Below, piece by piece: positions 13,301 through 15,607 of a stretch of DNA of 17,295 nt. Both the position numbers and the translations under genes were made by a program. The stretch comes from Chloroflexota bacterium (GTDB lineage: Bacteria; Chloroflexota; Anaerolineae; Anaerolineales; UBA4823): assembly GCA_023395675.1 (NCBI GenBank), contig JAEWYL010000204.1, positions 1 to 17,295 of the forward strand, in the 5' to 3' direction. Numbering within the stretch: the first letter of the stretch is position 1; each line of letters begins with the position of its first letter. Below the pieces are notes generated by a model. That model made no database searches. It worked only from the letters and a program-made list of their open reading frames with translations, and had not been told where the DNA came from.

Positions 13301-14249
13301 TGAGGGCGGTCAGTAATGAAACCTGACCCGCGCTCCCGGCCTGCGCCGGGGCGGCGCCATTCAGGCCCGAGTAGGTGATATCCAGCTCCGCCTCGATCCA
13401 GCCCTCCGCATGGGGCGGCAGCTGGAGGCTGAGCTTCTGCCGCAGGGGGAAACCGGCTTCGTCCAGCCACACCCTGCCGCTGCCGGTCATCTGCTGGTAA
13501 ATCTCCGGCAGGGCCACCTGCACGCCGGGCGGCAGCGTACCGTCCGCGCTTTTCTGCTTCTGGAATTCTTTCTGCAGGTGCAGCGCCAGAGCAGGACCAT
13601 CCAGCTCGAAGCTGTAGACGCTCAGACCGTCTGCGCGCTCCTCCTCGCCGGCCGCCGGTTTGGCCTCCTTCACCGCCGCCAAAAAGACAGAAAAATCTCC
13701 GCCCGGGGCAAACATGCTGGTGAAATTCTCGATCTCCTGCCACTCGCCGGCGCCGCTGCGCACGTAGGCGCGCTCGCCCTCCACTTTGATCTGCGCGCCG
13801 CTTTCCGGGTTCAGCAGGCTCCCCCCCTGCGACCACAGGGTCAGGTCCATGGCGCGCTCCGGGCGCCTCACACTCCCCTCCAGGTGCAGGTACTCGCGTT
13901 CGGCCTGCTTTCCGACATTCTCCGCCGTCGCCAGCGGGTAGCTGGTCTGCTCGACCTCCGCGCTGACGCCGTATTCCTCCGCCTCCAGCAGGCGCGCCCA
14001 GGCGGCGCGAATTTCCGCCTCCGGGGAAGCCGGCCTCGACAGGAGCCGGGCGGCTGCGCCCTCGCCCTCCTGGGGCGAGAATGGGAGGCGCAGCACATCC
14101 GTCTCCAGAACCCGCCATACCAGCAGCGCCGGCAGCATGCACAGCACCAGGCTGAGGAAGCGCAGCCGTAATTTTTTGGCCCGGTTTTGCCTGAGGTCAG
14201 GGTGTGGATAAGCGGAAAGGGAGGGGCTAAAAGGAGATCGAAGATTCAT
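1..14249 (-). CDS. Giant multidomain cell-surface protein with internal membrane block and DUF11 repeats (3' end beyond window)
   Basis: The ATG at 14249-14247 opens a frame with no stop down to base 1, so at least 4749 codons lie in the window and the C-terminus is missing. I checked the frame at about ten points and it is constant. An AGGA about 9 nt upstream supports this start, and codons 31-46 follow as a hydrophobic helix. Visible order by residue: helix 31-46; extracytoplasmic domain 47-325; hydrophobic pair 331-377; TSP3 calcium loops 432-597; beta-rich region; membrane-helix block 1262-1437; TSP3 loops 1653-1775; propeller-like repeats about 1910-2280; Ig-like modules; PA14-like 2643-2735; YWTD/NHL-like propeller 2911-3190; cadherin-like 3197-3289; CBM9/DOMON-like about 3601-3760; DUF11-type repeats from 4302. 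These modules are typical of adhesion or glycan-binding surface proteins. The ligand is unknown and no catalytic domain is recognisable. The start overlaps the upstream receiver gene by 23 bp, suggesting translational coupling. Product class is confident; function is inference. Confidence 0.93.
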   Translation of the reverse strand, partial: MNLRSPFSPSLSAYPHPDLRQNRAKKLRLRFLSLVLCMLPALLVWRVLETDVLRLPFSPQEGEGAAARLLSRPASPEAEIRAAWARLLEAEEYGVSAEVEQTSYPLATAENVGKQAEREYLHLEGSVRRPERAMDLTLWSQGGSLLNPESGAQIKVEGERAYVRSGAGEWQEIENFTSMFAPGGDFSVFLAAVKEAKPAAGEEERADGLSVYSFELDGPALALHLQKEFQKQKSADGTLPPGVQVALPEIYQQMTGSGRVWLDEAGFPLRQKLSLQLPPHAEGWIEAELDITYSGLNGAAPAQAGSAGQVSLLTALRRWYARGGERQAAELALFSGTLLILGLLFWKWSRRRAFRAAMVCGVILSMTLSPLLQSARAAEYVEAQRTHARELEESRAPSEMETALQELQASQQAGRLPGQAALAALAKDEGADLDRDGLSDVQELLVGTSPTRFDSTGLGLSDLQAAETLAGVNADLLESDPGTDSDGDGLTDYQENMIGTSSEALDLNRDGAPDGFDSDLDGISDFDEVNGFSYAGKTWYTDPLAFDTNQDGLPDGDEWNQPGSAHATWDLDSDGEPDVFDLDNDGDGVIDRLDLSPYVAPENLFTKASPFTLAVENLRPGDTAYVELQLRPANPDQLRYAYNVLDWPYDTEGQVKDLDNASFYDVDPSLPANPNSSGDMKLIPMLEIQVGASGSNLPLTSTPPEVSLGLQDLTGSGIGGDLSLRQAEEGLVLQYSGLQPGTGLEHGVYAGDCSKLGAREISFTLDGSGRATLNGARLASLADGKHAIVASHSGGPGQGYACAKLPLLARENDQWVDLELLNHYGISAVPHLDGGMTLYVPVSLTTVAQTQEKVAFHAKMIYRPLAISWGAAHSVRLAWMVQALVDHCSGSDLSSCSLLNNPEIIHTYYSDFQLTGVSVREDRGFETAVIYEDPALDGDLYRDDALFLLSHGLEQTFLAAYDCETTTTEGGSEKCQGDGSPDFTLQEIQRRFDHEANEGVSAEERFELPNTLRVRTFSYAHADEAMADMGAVQNPAILDEFTPHHPGPGGPLYPTLMTASIQRMRGLSLDAGLDPGAPEVRWSGNSLRLNLGSAQERTVAGLTWTPYRYTGEAGNAWQNLPMEQYWGELEKRYASDFEAESSEDLAAGSLLVVRMYYLALSQGVTRTIQIDGVRQAASFYGYERPVFFKALFFVGKVGTFLVDKVWAKFNPGFGTNNVKTVLTYLGKLGRNLLTSMPGGRLLDKFFSTHSAAIHKISQGAKIIGALMLVAAGITMMVLYFVAKTNKSPVSDLIIKTGDVVVAAGTVALTLGKALMSTDFTTRNTLSTAMGNSMYANVISFIIQLGMIWGTFFYFWATEGLQPGSFAFSSFLALTIAQTIVALFFFILSLTAVGTILSAMVSSVDAILTVLCAFGIKSVCFTITASAAQIISRFIFAYAPTVNLSRSDLGSVRDIDYELQHPERGFEAGNRVYVRATLHTTLKQDWVEDTDWVRIAYNAGKMITPEKLRQASIRYSINGEAPKSSPGEMANQWEIRQYDRLHVSVDRAGLPWNDELYFDVHQAEADTLAGPGASLLKAGINSPIKSELNISYAIPAAECWGSFQLSHCSERSVEGKIEKSFDMGLVLDVFPAALDEFYSLDWAGSETPFPAQADRDGDGLISAALGGLDGDDANWDQDGDGVSDGREVELRMEGTGVRYEDPASGYDSDGDGLSDGEELLLGTDPTRADSDRDGLTDPEELEGWLWTYSADGALQTLVTSDPMNADTDGDGNLDKLERSLYQNYPTVYHYHPRHVDPLLATISASIDDLDGFIGSLQTFNFNTVVGNNTLAAAPLNLDGSVFVTEVDEPHPSLLTIAEPSSEFEVVQPGEVYTQTTQVFVEPRVESGTVVGLSSSARVDFFEQSAAEALTWVEKEALVWPVGDRRDVLYSAMAPTTGWDTPFLMVALEDDTLAANVHGEIVQAGLGAERIGLPEINGEPNLFYGETPPAVACNSLQGYDNRCLVVWSRQESASSASYDLYGHFINQNGTLLHSPFQIANQPGCDEVQPAAASDGTDFLVSWTCGGSLKTRLVLNPPGGGELFAGEAVEVSMLAGHPDRADGRPAAAWGGGRYTLVWEEKSASYGHDLYALQLDAQGEAIAGSGQALAAGAADEHAAQIAALPRSGDALVVFLSGGSVEAIRLRGNRLASTSGFRIASQGSDRAVHPPTAAYDPRLKGWMVAWAAETAGGPVSRWQSVSAEGLLFGPQNAVSYGGYAVEGGNLSLACSPVECALLAHSPRGAAVERYTLQRYALKYSYSPSLGEEVINAGVLNFTLDFDDPQVTSISGLPQDGYVQPGAYLVVGGSASDALSGIERVELCLEKNGEGTCWDGEDSWQPAAGHETWTYGLQIPEEEGTYNLEIRAVDRAGNDELFHQNWILFADGTPPNLSSDQAGQPPIHLDRNAAGRFVLPLSGSVEDLYLGRSLNNLNLEVQAEVTPGGGGRQRIPVPGGQHLLSAPWALNYVLGPYDAAGNPMEDPTGVYTVTVTASDRAGNLTEDLTFQVEVDHSAPASTLETPDPVSAASEAGVINVTTGGQLITQTVTLSGAVDESGAVKSGVAGQEVRLRPLDGAVFPGVWSAAYRNSGEPAPALTRVEASPEGGGLELDWGAGYPGEGITAGFSAAWQRLASFRSSGTYTFSLEKDPGASVEVYLDEQPVAAAPGGQTALTAAVQAGAGLHNLVVRYQDGGEGALPQGESRRLRFSMALEEGDWSQATLSSSGAGVNHAAWQLPLPEGVEGPFEIDVRASDIHGNLYAGSPTLWRGEIDTSAPRLQWSASFTGVGATARTTYRVWASDFNLSEEGWTSPCPLELDDRYNYASTWWEEMGGEGSEQARLYQIYSECSLPGHVTEPPPVQACDLYGRCTQGSSKSSFVPPNHRVLYLVEGEGQLNRLDLNSGAAITLVQSEAGPALAAAAVDGLVYYSDGQHNLVRLDPVTGEKTEIFSGIEPAADFAVGGSTVYWSAESSGLRAVSRDGGEYPAIPGPKLHGLDYDEGAAWLFAAGEDGDQGVIFNSFPLGQLVLNSADPDTHNGWSADLIAVDGGARQIYLAGDCGDPAGGPPGAARERIYGIHRLPYPQPQTGVVNGVTGCVPVLRFDSGDDLILDLQTDSAGGKLYYLLRDLDSGADSLWRANLDGSAAERLYTGAGALHAFAIDDGNSLPAAQDAAYAASSNYPVSVHLNAQDPDDSDRFTYTLLDPPQHGSLPNWPSGPTMANYYTNVQYQPEYDFGGRDWFTYQADDGRGGVVTATVQIEVASAFKEAYLLAPAEGTIIQLGQVVTITTALGAAQGLGSYRLQANGGQIHEKDLDDALTESVESYLWTPDNPGTYRLSASMYDATGRYQEGANAITVHVAHETPQIEIGSTVLTSTHMSLYEVMLQGTAADSTGGHTVMVQRNEGGYRPARVDGDNWSYTLPVTTTHPISFTVEARVTDLLDQRASITETVWIDITPPEAVTVTLGLEGSGEILPGDFVRSQHPSLTLSWTGSQDGSGMAGYYAGWTASPAPPEGGSGLKWYTTPGSHVQEITEDARAYYAHLGLRDRYGNIRWQTSGPVTVDTPVTPDLIGDEILDQDLQSWFGWLGSGAAQIGADYSLHRLDPQNNAVQRFYVTWDAAHLALAWEGLKNLQQEDLYIYLDTGAPGGAVQALDLTAPYHVVELPAEDGRQLEADYLVHIVDEDTAILRRWDGSGWRVEALANSAAAPGFRLLTTAEGAFRTAAVRLSFEQLEIHDPEHTPLDLVALLAANSDLELYAAAPDQNPLNGWSTLSPPAQAGDWRPHSFALTQQAHWDSLALGQSPNAGQFAGSDLQVRLSAEPAGLALGYLESDLYEALSPGLPLDADQDGHPDAALPTGSPPPLVDGQTITYTVRYQNLGAGSAEDVRLDLAYAGALEGGPALLELGDIAPGASGALTFTARVNSALHPASAELQATISDAAHGEFDWSWVLHSLNPHAPTGVRVAYADLSRSRVLRPGEHLAGGTASDPTGIDRIELEISSDSGGVQVQSCPQDDPARTSWSCRWTAGEAGPGSLRARARTRGGQWSEWTGPYSFSVDESQPQVHLDADLEHSLESEIQPGKGLLFYGESENVYRVQVCTDGEVGYECRSAEVPDGAENGAWSLAFGELAGTGLESTYTITGLDRHGYSSEPTGGVFRVDTAPPAMTYTCGANQVNLAGYWSGNPELLPEPLVSGTALDSSGVITVTGSVIDWRGQPVSSEVLALTEGSFAYAPRFDYAGPHYLYLDYEDGGGNGDRVWACDVNVLPAPVDLGLELEASATTLSNSGPLTLTFRVSNPAAIEASQAKLSFWGLKIDSPTGLEIDAFEVLPEQVSCSLGELTTCDLGDIGPGVTQTITMTLQVRVNLEQSLRLTGYVSASGEDPDFENNVVHADIQVDNSSDLQISQAVEPGQIYPGETFTYTVQVANLGPSNVDSGDDGPVRVEILPPPTPGRDFSLENASGEGWACALEGENAVCTRLLEVGAAPAITVRASASERTAPGLHVNQARVSYSDDDNLANNSASAQVEVLPAADLSLVKARAGADEPVDPGESVSYYLRVINLGPADASSLVLTDTLPAGLEFVSAEGEDWSCSHADGTVTCSLPAVAAGNAAPEVYISARVNAHNTTLTNHAAVTGGERDPDPANNQASAAVDANAQADLELELEASAGEVYTGGTFTYTLTVRNLGPDDLPAELDSRSEITVDDHLPAGARLLQASG
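2970..3449 (-). other. CBM9/DOMON-like module (about residues 3601-3760)
   Basis: The segment begins DLIGDEILDQDLQSWFGWLG and includes RFYVTWDAAHLALAWEG and LYIYLDTGAPGG. This recalls the 'F-x-V-x-W-D-x-x-x-L-Y-L-A' and 'L-x-I-Y-L-D' strands of CBM9 or DOMON-type beta-sandwiches, which bind sugars or haem. Ligand residues cannot be assigned by eye. Confidence 0.45.
4383..4661 (-). other. Cadherin-like / Ig-like tandem module (residues 3197-3289)
   Basis: The sequence has NYPVSVHLNAQDPDDSD, then YTLLDPPQHGSL, then YQPEYDFGGRDWFTYQADDG. This is the usual order of strands in bacterial cadherin-like modules ('AxDPDxD ... P-x-H-G-x-L ... Y-x-P ... G-x-D-x-F-x-Y-x-x-D-D-G'). These modules act as calcium-linked spacers in adhesins. 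Confidence 0.75.
4680..5519 (-). repeat. YWTD/NHL-like beta-propeller (residues 2911-3190)
   Basis: There are about six repeats of 40-45 residues. Examples are VLYLVEGEGQLNRLDLNSG, VYYSDGQHNLVRLDPVTG, VYWSAESSGLRAVSRDGG, and LYYLLRDLDSGADSLWRAN near the end. The 'Y-Y/W-S/D ... L-x-R-x-D-x-x-x-G' pattern is that of LDL-receptor-B (YWTD) or NHL propellers, which serve as protein-binding platforms. No enzymatic motif is visible. Confidence 0.65.
6045..6323 (-). other. PA14-like domain (residues 2643-2735)
   Basis: The order FSAAWQRLASFRSSGTYTF, then VEVYLDEQPV, then GLHNLVVRYQDGGEG matches the core pattern of PA14 domains (strand, S-G-T-Y-x-F, V-x-V-Y-x-D, H-x-x-x-V-x-Y). PA14 domains commonly bind carbohydrate in adhesins and glycosidases. 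It is inserted between Ig-like modules. Confidence 0.65.
7403..8522 (-). repeat. Propeller-like repeat region (about residues 1910-2280)
   Basis: Imperfect repeats of about 50-70 residues share the pattern 'PAAA-YD/SDG-x-FLVSW/LVVW ... YDLYG/DLYALQL ... G'. Examples are RCLVVWSRQE with YDLYGHFINQNG, DFLVSWTCGG, YTLVWEEKSA with HDLYALQLDAQG, and GWMVAWAAET. These strand patterns are typical of beta-propeller blades in secreted bacterial proteins. The number of blades is uncertain. Confidence 0.6.
8925..9293 (-). repeat. TSP3-type calcium-binding loop cluster 2 (residues 1653-1775)
   Basis: Loops include DRDGDGLIS, DQDGDGVSDGRE, DSDGDGLSDGEE, DSDRDGLTDPEE and DTDGDGNLDKLE. GTDP and SDP turns between them are typical of long bacterial TSP3 arrays. 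The cluster lies about 215 residues after the membrane-helix block, so that region should also be extracellular. Confidence 0.9.
9939..10466 (-). other. Internal multi-helix membrane block of giant protein (residues 1262-1437)
   Basis: Hydrophobic runs are seen at about residues 1262-1282 (IIGALMLVAAGITMMVLYFV), 1298-1315 (weaker), 1335-1354 (NVISFIIQLGMIWGTFFYFW), 1368-1393 (ALTIAQTIVALFFFILSL) and 1394-1422. A moderately hydrophobic, basic stretch at about 1185-1204 may be an amphipathic or sixth segment. No channel, transporter or enzyme signature is recognisable. The frame is the same on both sides, so this is part of the giant protein rather than a separate gene. Calcium-loop clusters lie on either side. 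Confidence 0.8.
12459..12956 (-). repeat. TSP3-type calcium-binding loop cluster 1 (residues 432-597)
   Basis: There are seven loops of the DxDxDG type: DLDRDGLSD, DSDGDGLTD, DLNRDGAPD, DSDLDGISD, DTNQDGLPD, DLDSDGEPD and DLDNDGDGVID. This spacing of acidic residues is the thrombospondin type 3 pattern, in which each loop binds calcium and stiffens the chain. Such clusters usually act as rigid extracellular spacers. Their presence places this part of the protein outside the membrane. Confidence 0.9.
13119..13259 (-). other. Hydrophobic pair with internal signal-peptide-like segment (residues 331-377)
   Basis: Residues 331-346 (LALFSGTLLILGLLFW) form a transmembrane helix followed by the basic patch KWSRRR. 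A second hydrophobic run, 357-371, follows and ends in LLQSARA before AEY. The n-region RRAFRAA, hydrophobic core and A-R-A site (cleavage would fall between 377 and 378) together resemble a complete signal peptide placed inside the protein. The calcium-loop cluster begins about 55 residues later. Confidence 0.6.
13275..14111 (-). other. N-terminal extracytoplasmic domain of giant protein (residues 47-325)
   Basis: The region follows the first hydrophobic helix (residues 31-46). It is an alpha/beta segment with a lipid-carrier-like flavour: EAEYG-type strands, an EYLHLEGSVRRPERAMDLTL stretch, then GRVWLDEAGFPLRQKLSLQLP near its end. Strand patterns such as VWLDEAGFPLRQKL recall LolA/LppX-type lipoprotein folds. 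I also recall similar N-termini on long Chloroflexota proteins. Neither likeness has been tested by search, so the fold is a suggestion only. Confidence 0.4.
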
Positions 14250-14685
14250 CGGTGTTCATCCTGTCGTGGAGGGCTGTGTTACCGGCTTCGCTCTGGAAGC
14301 CTGGGCGGATTTCATCCGTTTCTATGAAGCTCCGGATGGCGCTGGAGAGGTGCGCTCCGGAGAAACCTACCTGCAGGACAGCTTCAGCGCCCCCATGCCT
14401 GGCCTGCAGTTCCTGGTCGTGGTTGCGCGCGAGGACAATGCAGCGCGCCTGTGGGCAGCTTTGCAAGATGCGGTCCAGCGCCCGCCAGGCTTCGCCTCCG
14501 GGCAGCCCGGCGTCCAGCAGCACCAGGGCCGGCTGAAAAGCGGGGAGGCGCGCCAGGCCTGCCTGGGCCTCATCGGCGTAAACGACCCGCGCGGTCCAGC
14601 CGCCGGCCTGGATCAGCACCCCCAGGCCCTCGCGCCAGCGCCCGGGCGGGCTGATGATCAGCGCCAGTTGAAAAGGAGGGCTCAC
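14227..14685 (-). CDS. Stand-alone degenerate response-regulator receiver (pseudo-receiver)
   Basis: This 152-residue protein is a single receiver-like fold with no output domain. The first strand is LALIIS, and the phospho-acceptor-like Asp is D58 in LVLLDAGLPGG, followed by the GLP turn typical of receivers. Other conserved positions are changed. The acidic pair normally after strand 1 (DD) reads as I-S, the Thr/Ser after strand 4 reads as Ala (IVLAR), and the conserved Lys after strand 5 is absent (AVLQVGFS). Phosphorylation by the usual Mg-dependent route is therefore doubtful, and a phosphorylation-independent binding role is more likely. The start is GTG at 14685: an in-frame stop at 14737-14739 blocks longer forms, and later starts would remove strand 1. 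The GGAGG directly abuts the GTG, which is unusually close. Its last 23 bp overlap the start of the giant surface-protein gene. The receiver assignment is fairly sure; the role is unknown. Confidence 0.8.
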   Translation of the reverse strand: MSPPFQLALIISPPGRWREGLGVLIQAGGWTARVVYADEAQAGLARLPAFQPALVLLDAGLPGGEAWRALDRILQSCPQARCIVLARNHDQELQARHGGAEAVLQVGFSGAHLSSAIRSFIETDEIRPGFQSEAGNTALHDRMNTDESSISF

Positions 14686-14695
14686 CCTCCAACTG
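14665..14695 (-). promoter_or_regulatory. Hairpin enclosing the RBS and GTG start of the receiver gene
   Basis: On the minus strand, CAGTTG plus GAGGG (14695-14685) can pair with CCCTC (14680-14676) and CAACTG (14670-14665). The loop is TGAG, and there is a 5-nt bulge on the 3' side. The Shine-Dalgarno GGAGG and the first base of the GTG start lie in the stem, and the rest of the start lies in the loop. If the structure forms, it would hide the ribosome-binding site and restrain translation of the receiver and, through coupling, of the giant protein. Confidence 0.45.
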
Positions 14696-14753
14696 TACCA
14701 GCGCCGGCCCGACCTCGCAACCGCAATTGCATGGTTTTAGAATAGAACAAAAT

Positions 14754-14798
14754 GACTGGTTTTATCCCGCCGGGACTGGTCATAAATGACCAGCCGGC
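14754..14798. promoter_or_regulatory. Palindromic operator-like site
   Basis: The core CTGGTCATAAATGACCAG (14776-14793) is a perfect inverted repeat with 8-bp arms around AA. It is flanked by GCCGG (14769-14773) and CCGGC (14794-14798), which can extend the pairing past a 2-base bulge. The half-site GACTGGT occurs at 14774-14780 and again at 14754-14760, exactly 20 bp apart, or about two helical turns. This is the geometry of a dimeric regulator's binding site, and it sits upstream of the receiver/giant-gene pair. The binding protein is not identified; the neighbouring LuxR-type regulator is the natural guess. Confidence 0.5.
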
Positions 14799-14812
14799 AG
14801 GCGAGGAAAATG

Positions 14813-14850
14813 TTTGTGAGCATGCGGGGCGCAGCCCCTATGCTCACAAA
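14813..14850. terminator. Long hairpin downstream of the response regulator, possible terminator
   Basis: The arms TTTGTGAGCAT (14813-14823) and ATGCTCACAAA (14840-14850) are perfectly complementary over 11 bp. Inside them a second stem, GGGGC/GCCCC (14826-14830 and 14834-14838), closes on a GCA loop. The hairpin lies about 70 bp beyond the regulator stop codon. On the transcribed minus strand it is followed by CATTTTCC, which is a poor U-tract. It could be a weak or bidirectional terminator, an mRNA-stabilising stem, or a dispersed palindromic repeat. Confidence 0.5.
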
Positions 14851-14921
14851 ACCAGACTCGACCATTAAGAAACCTGGCTAGGGGAAAAATCTGCCCTGGT
14901 GCTGGGCGGCGGAGAGACGAA

Positions 14922-15581
14922 TTACTGGCAGTCCGCCAGGCTGGCGATGCCCTCTTTCAGCGCATACAGCGCCGCCTGGGTACGGTTCGCCAGGTGCAGC
15001 TTGGTCAGGATGCTGCTGACGTATTTGGCGACCGTGCGTTCGTGGATGCACAGGGCGGCGGCGATCTCCTGATTGGAGCAGCCCTGGGCGATCAGCCGCA
15101 GCGTCTCCATTTCGCGCTCGGTCAGCGGCGCCGGGGTGGGGGGGAGGTCGGTCGGCTGGCTCAGCTCGCGGATCACGCGCAGGGCGATGGTCGGGTGCAG
15201 GAAAGCCGTCCCGCAGGCCACATCCCGGATCGCCCGGAAGAGCTGCTCGCGGGGCGTATCTTTGAGCAGGTAGCCCAGGGCGCCCGATTTGATCGCCGGG
15301 AAGACCCGCTCGTCGTCCGCATAGCTGGTGAGCACCAGAATGCGAGCCTGCGGGTCCCGGGCCTTAATTGCCTGGATGGCGGCCACCCCGTCCATGCGGG
15401 GCATGACCAGGTCGAGCAGGATCACATCCGGTTCAAGCTCCCCGGCTTTCTCGACCGCTTCGACCCCATCGGCGGCTTCCCCCACCAGGCGCATATCCTC
15501 CTGGGTGGCGAGGATCGCCGCCAGCCCCTCCCGCATGATCGGATGGTCGTCTGCAATCAGGATGTTCAGTTTTTTGCGCAT
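14922..15581 (-). CDS. NarL/FixJ-family response regulator with LuxR-type HTH
   Basis: This 219-residue transcription factor has an N-terminal receiver (about 1-120) and a C-terminal LuxR-type helix-turn-helix (about 150-212). Receiver residues are canonical: the acidic pair D11-D12, phospho-acceptor D57 in ILLDLVMPRMDG, T85 in LVLTSYAD, and K107 in YLLKD. The DNA-binding domain carries the LTEREMETLRLIAQGCSNQEIA signature and a recognition helix near RTVAKYVSSILTKL. I chose the ATG at 15581 because the receiver begins immediately (MRKKLNILIADDHP) and a GGAG lies 8 nt upstream. A longer GTG form from 15638 would overlap the kinase gene and add a tail unlike the family. It follows the kinase by 26 bp, so the two are almost certainly co-transcribed as a cognate pair. 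The likely mechanism is phosphorylation by the kinase, dimerisation and promoter binding. Its targets are not shown, but the palindromes just downstream are candidates. Confidence 0.95.
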   Translation of the reverse strand: MRKKLNILIADDHPIMREGLAAILATQEDMRLVGEAADGVEAVEKAGELEPDVILLDLVMPRMDGVAAIQAIKARDPQARILVLTSYADDERVFPAIKSGALGYLLKDTPREQLFRAIRDVACGTAFLHPTIALRVIRELSQPTDLPPTPAPLTEREMETLRLIAQGCSNQEIAAALCIHERTVAKYVSSILTKLHLANRTQAALYALKEGIASLADCQ

Positions 15582-15607
15582 GTACTCAGCTCCATTCTGG
15601 CGCGTCC

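Larger units (their letters stand above)
14686..14921. promoter_or_regulatory. Intergenic regulatory region between regulator and receiver/giant-gene unit
   Basis: This is the only sizeable gap between genes in the window (236 bp), and it is clearly more AT-rich than its flanks. It holds a long hairpin near the regulator end (14813-14850), an 18-bp perfect palindrome with extra half-sites (14754-14798), and an AT-rich stretch at about 14739-14765. The minus-strand hexamer TATTCT (14739-14744) there could be a -10 element, but no convincing -35 pairs with it. I see no small ORF. The arrangement suggests that the receiver/giant pair has its own regulated promoter here. That is inference. Confidence 0.5.

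Noticed and set aside
12964..14142. 392-codon minus-strand frame overlapping the start of the giant gene
   Set aside because: It is in another register and its translation is Gly/Arg/Ala-rich with no domain pattern. The giant-gene frame through the same bases shows membrane helices and a coherent extracytoplasmic domain.
14266..14745. 159-codon plus-strand frame
   Set aside because: It is antisense to the receiver gene, whose minus-strand translation matches a receiver fold.
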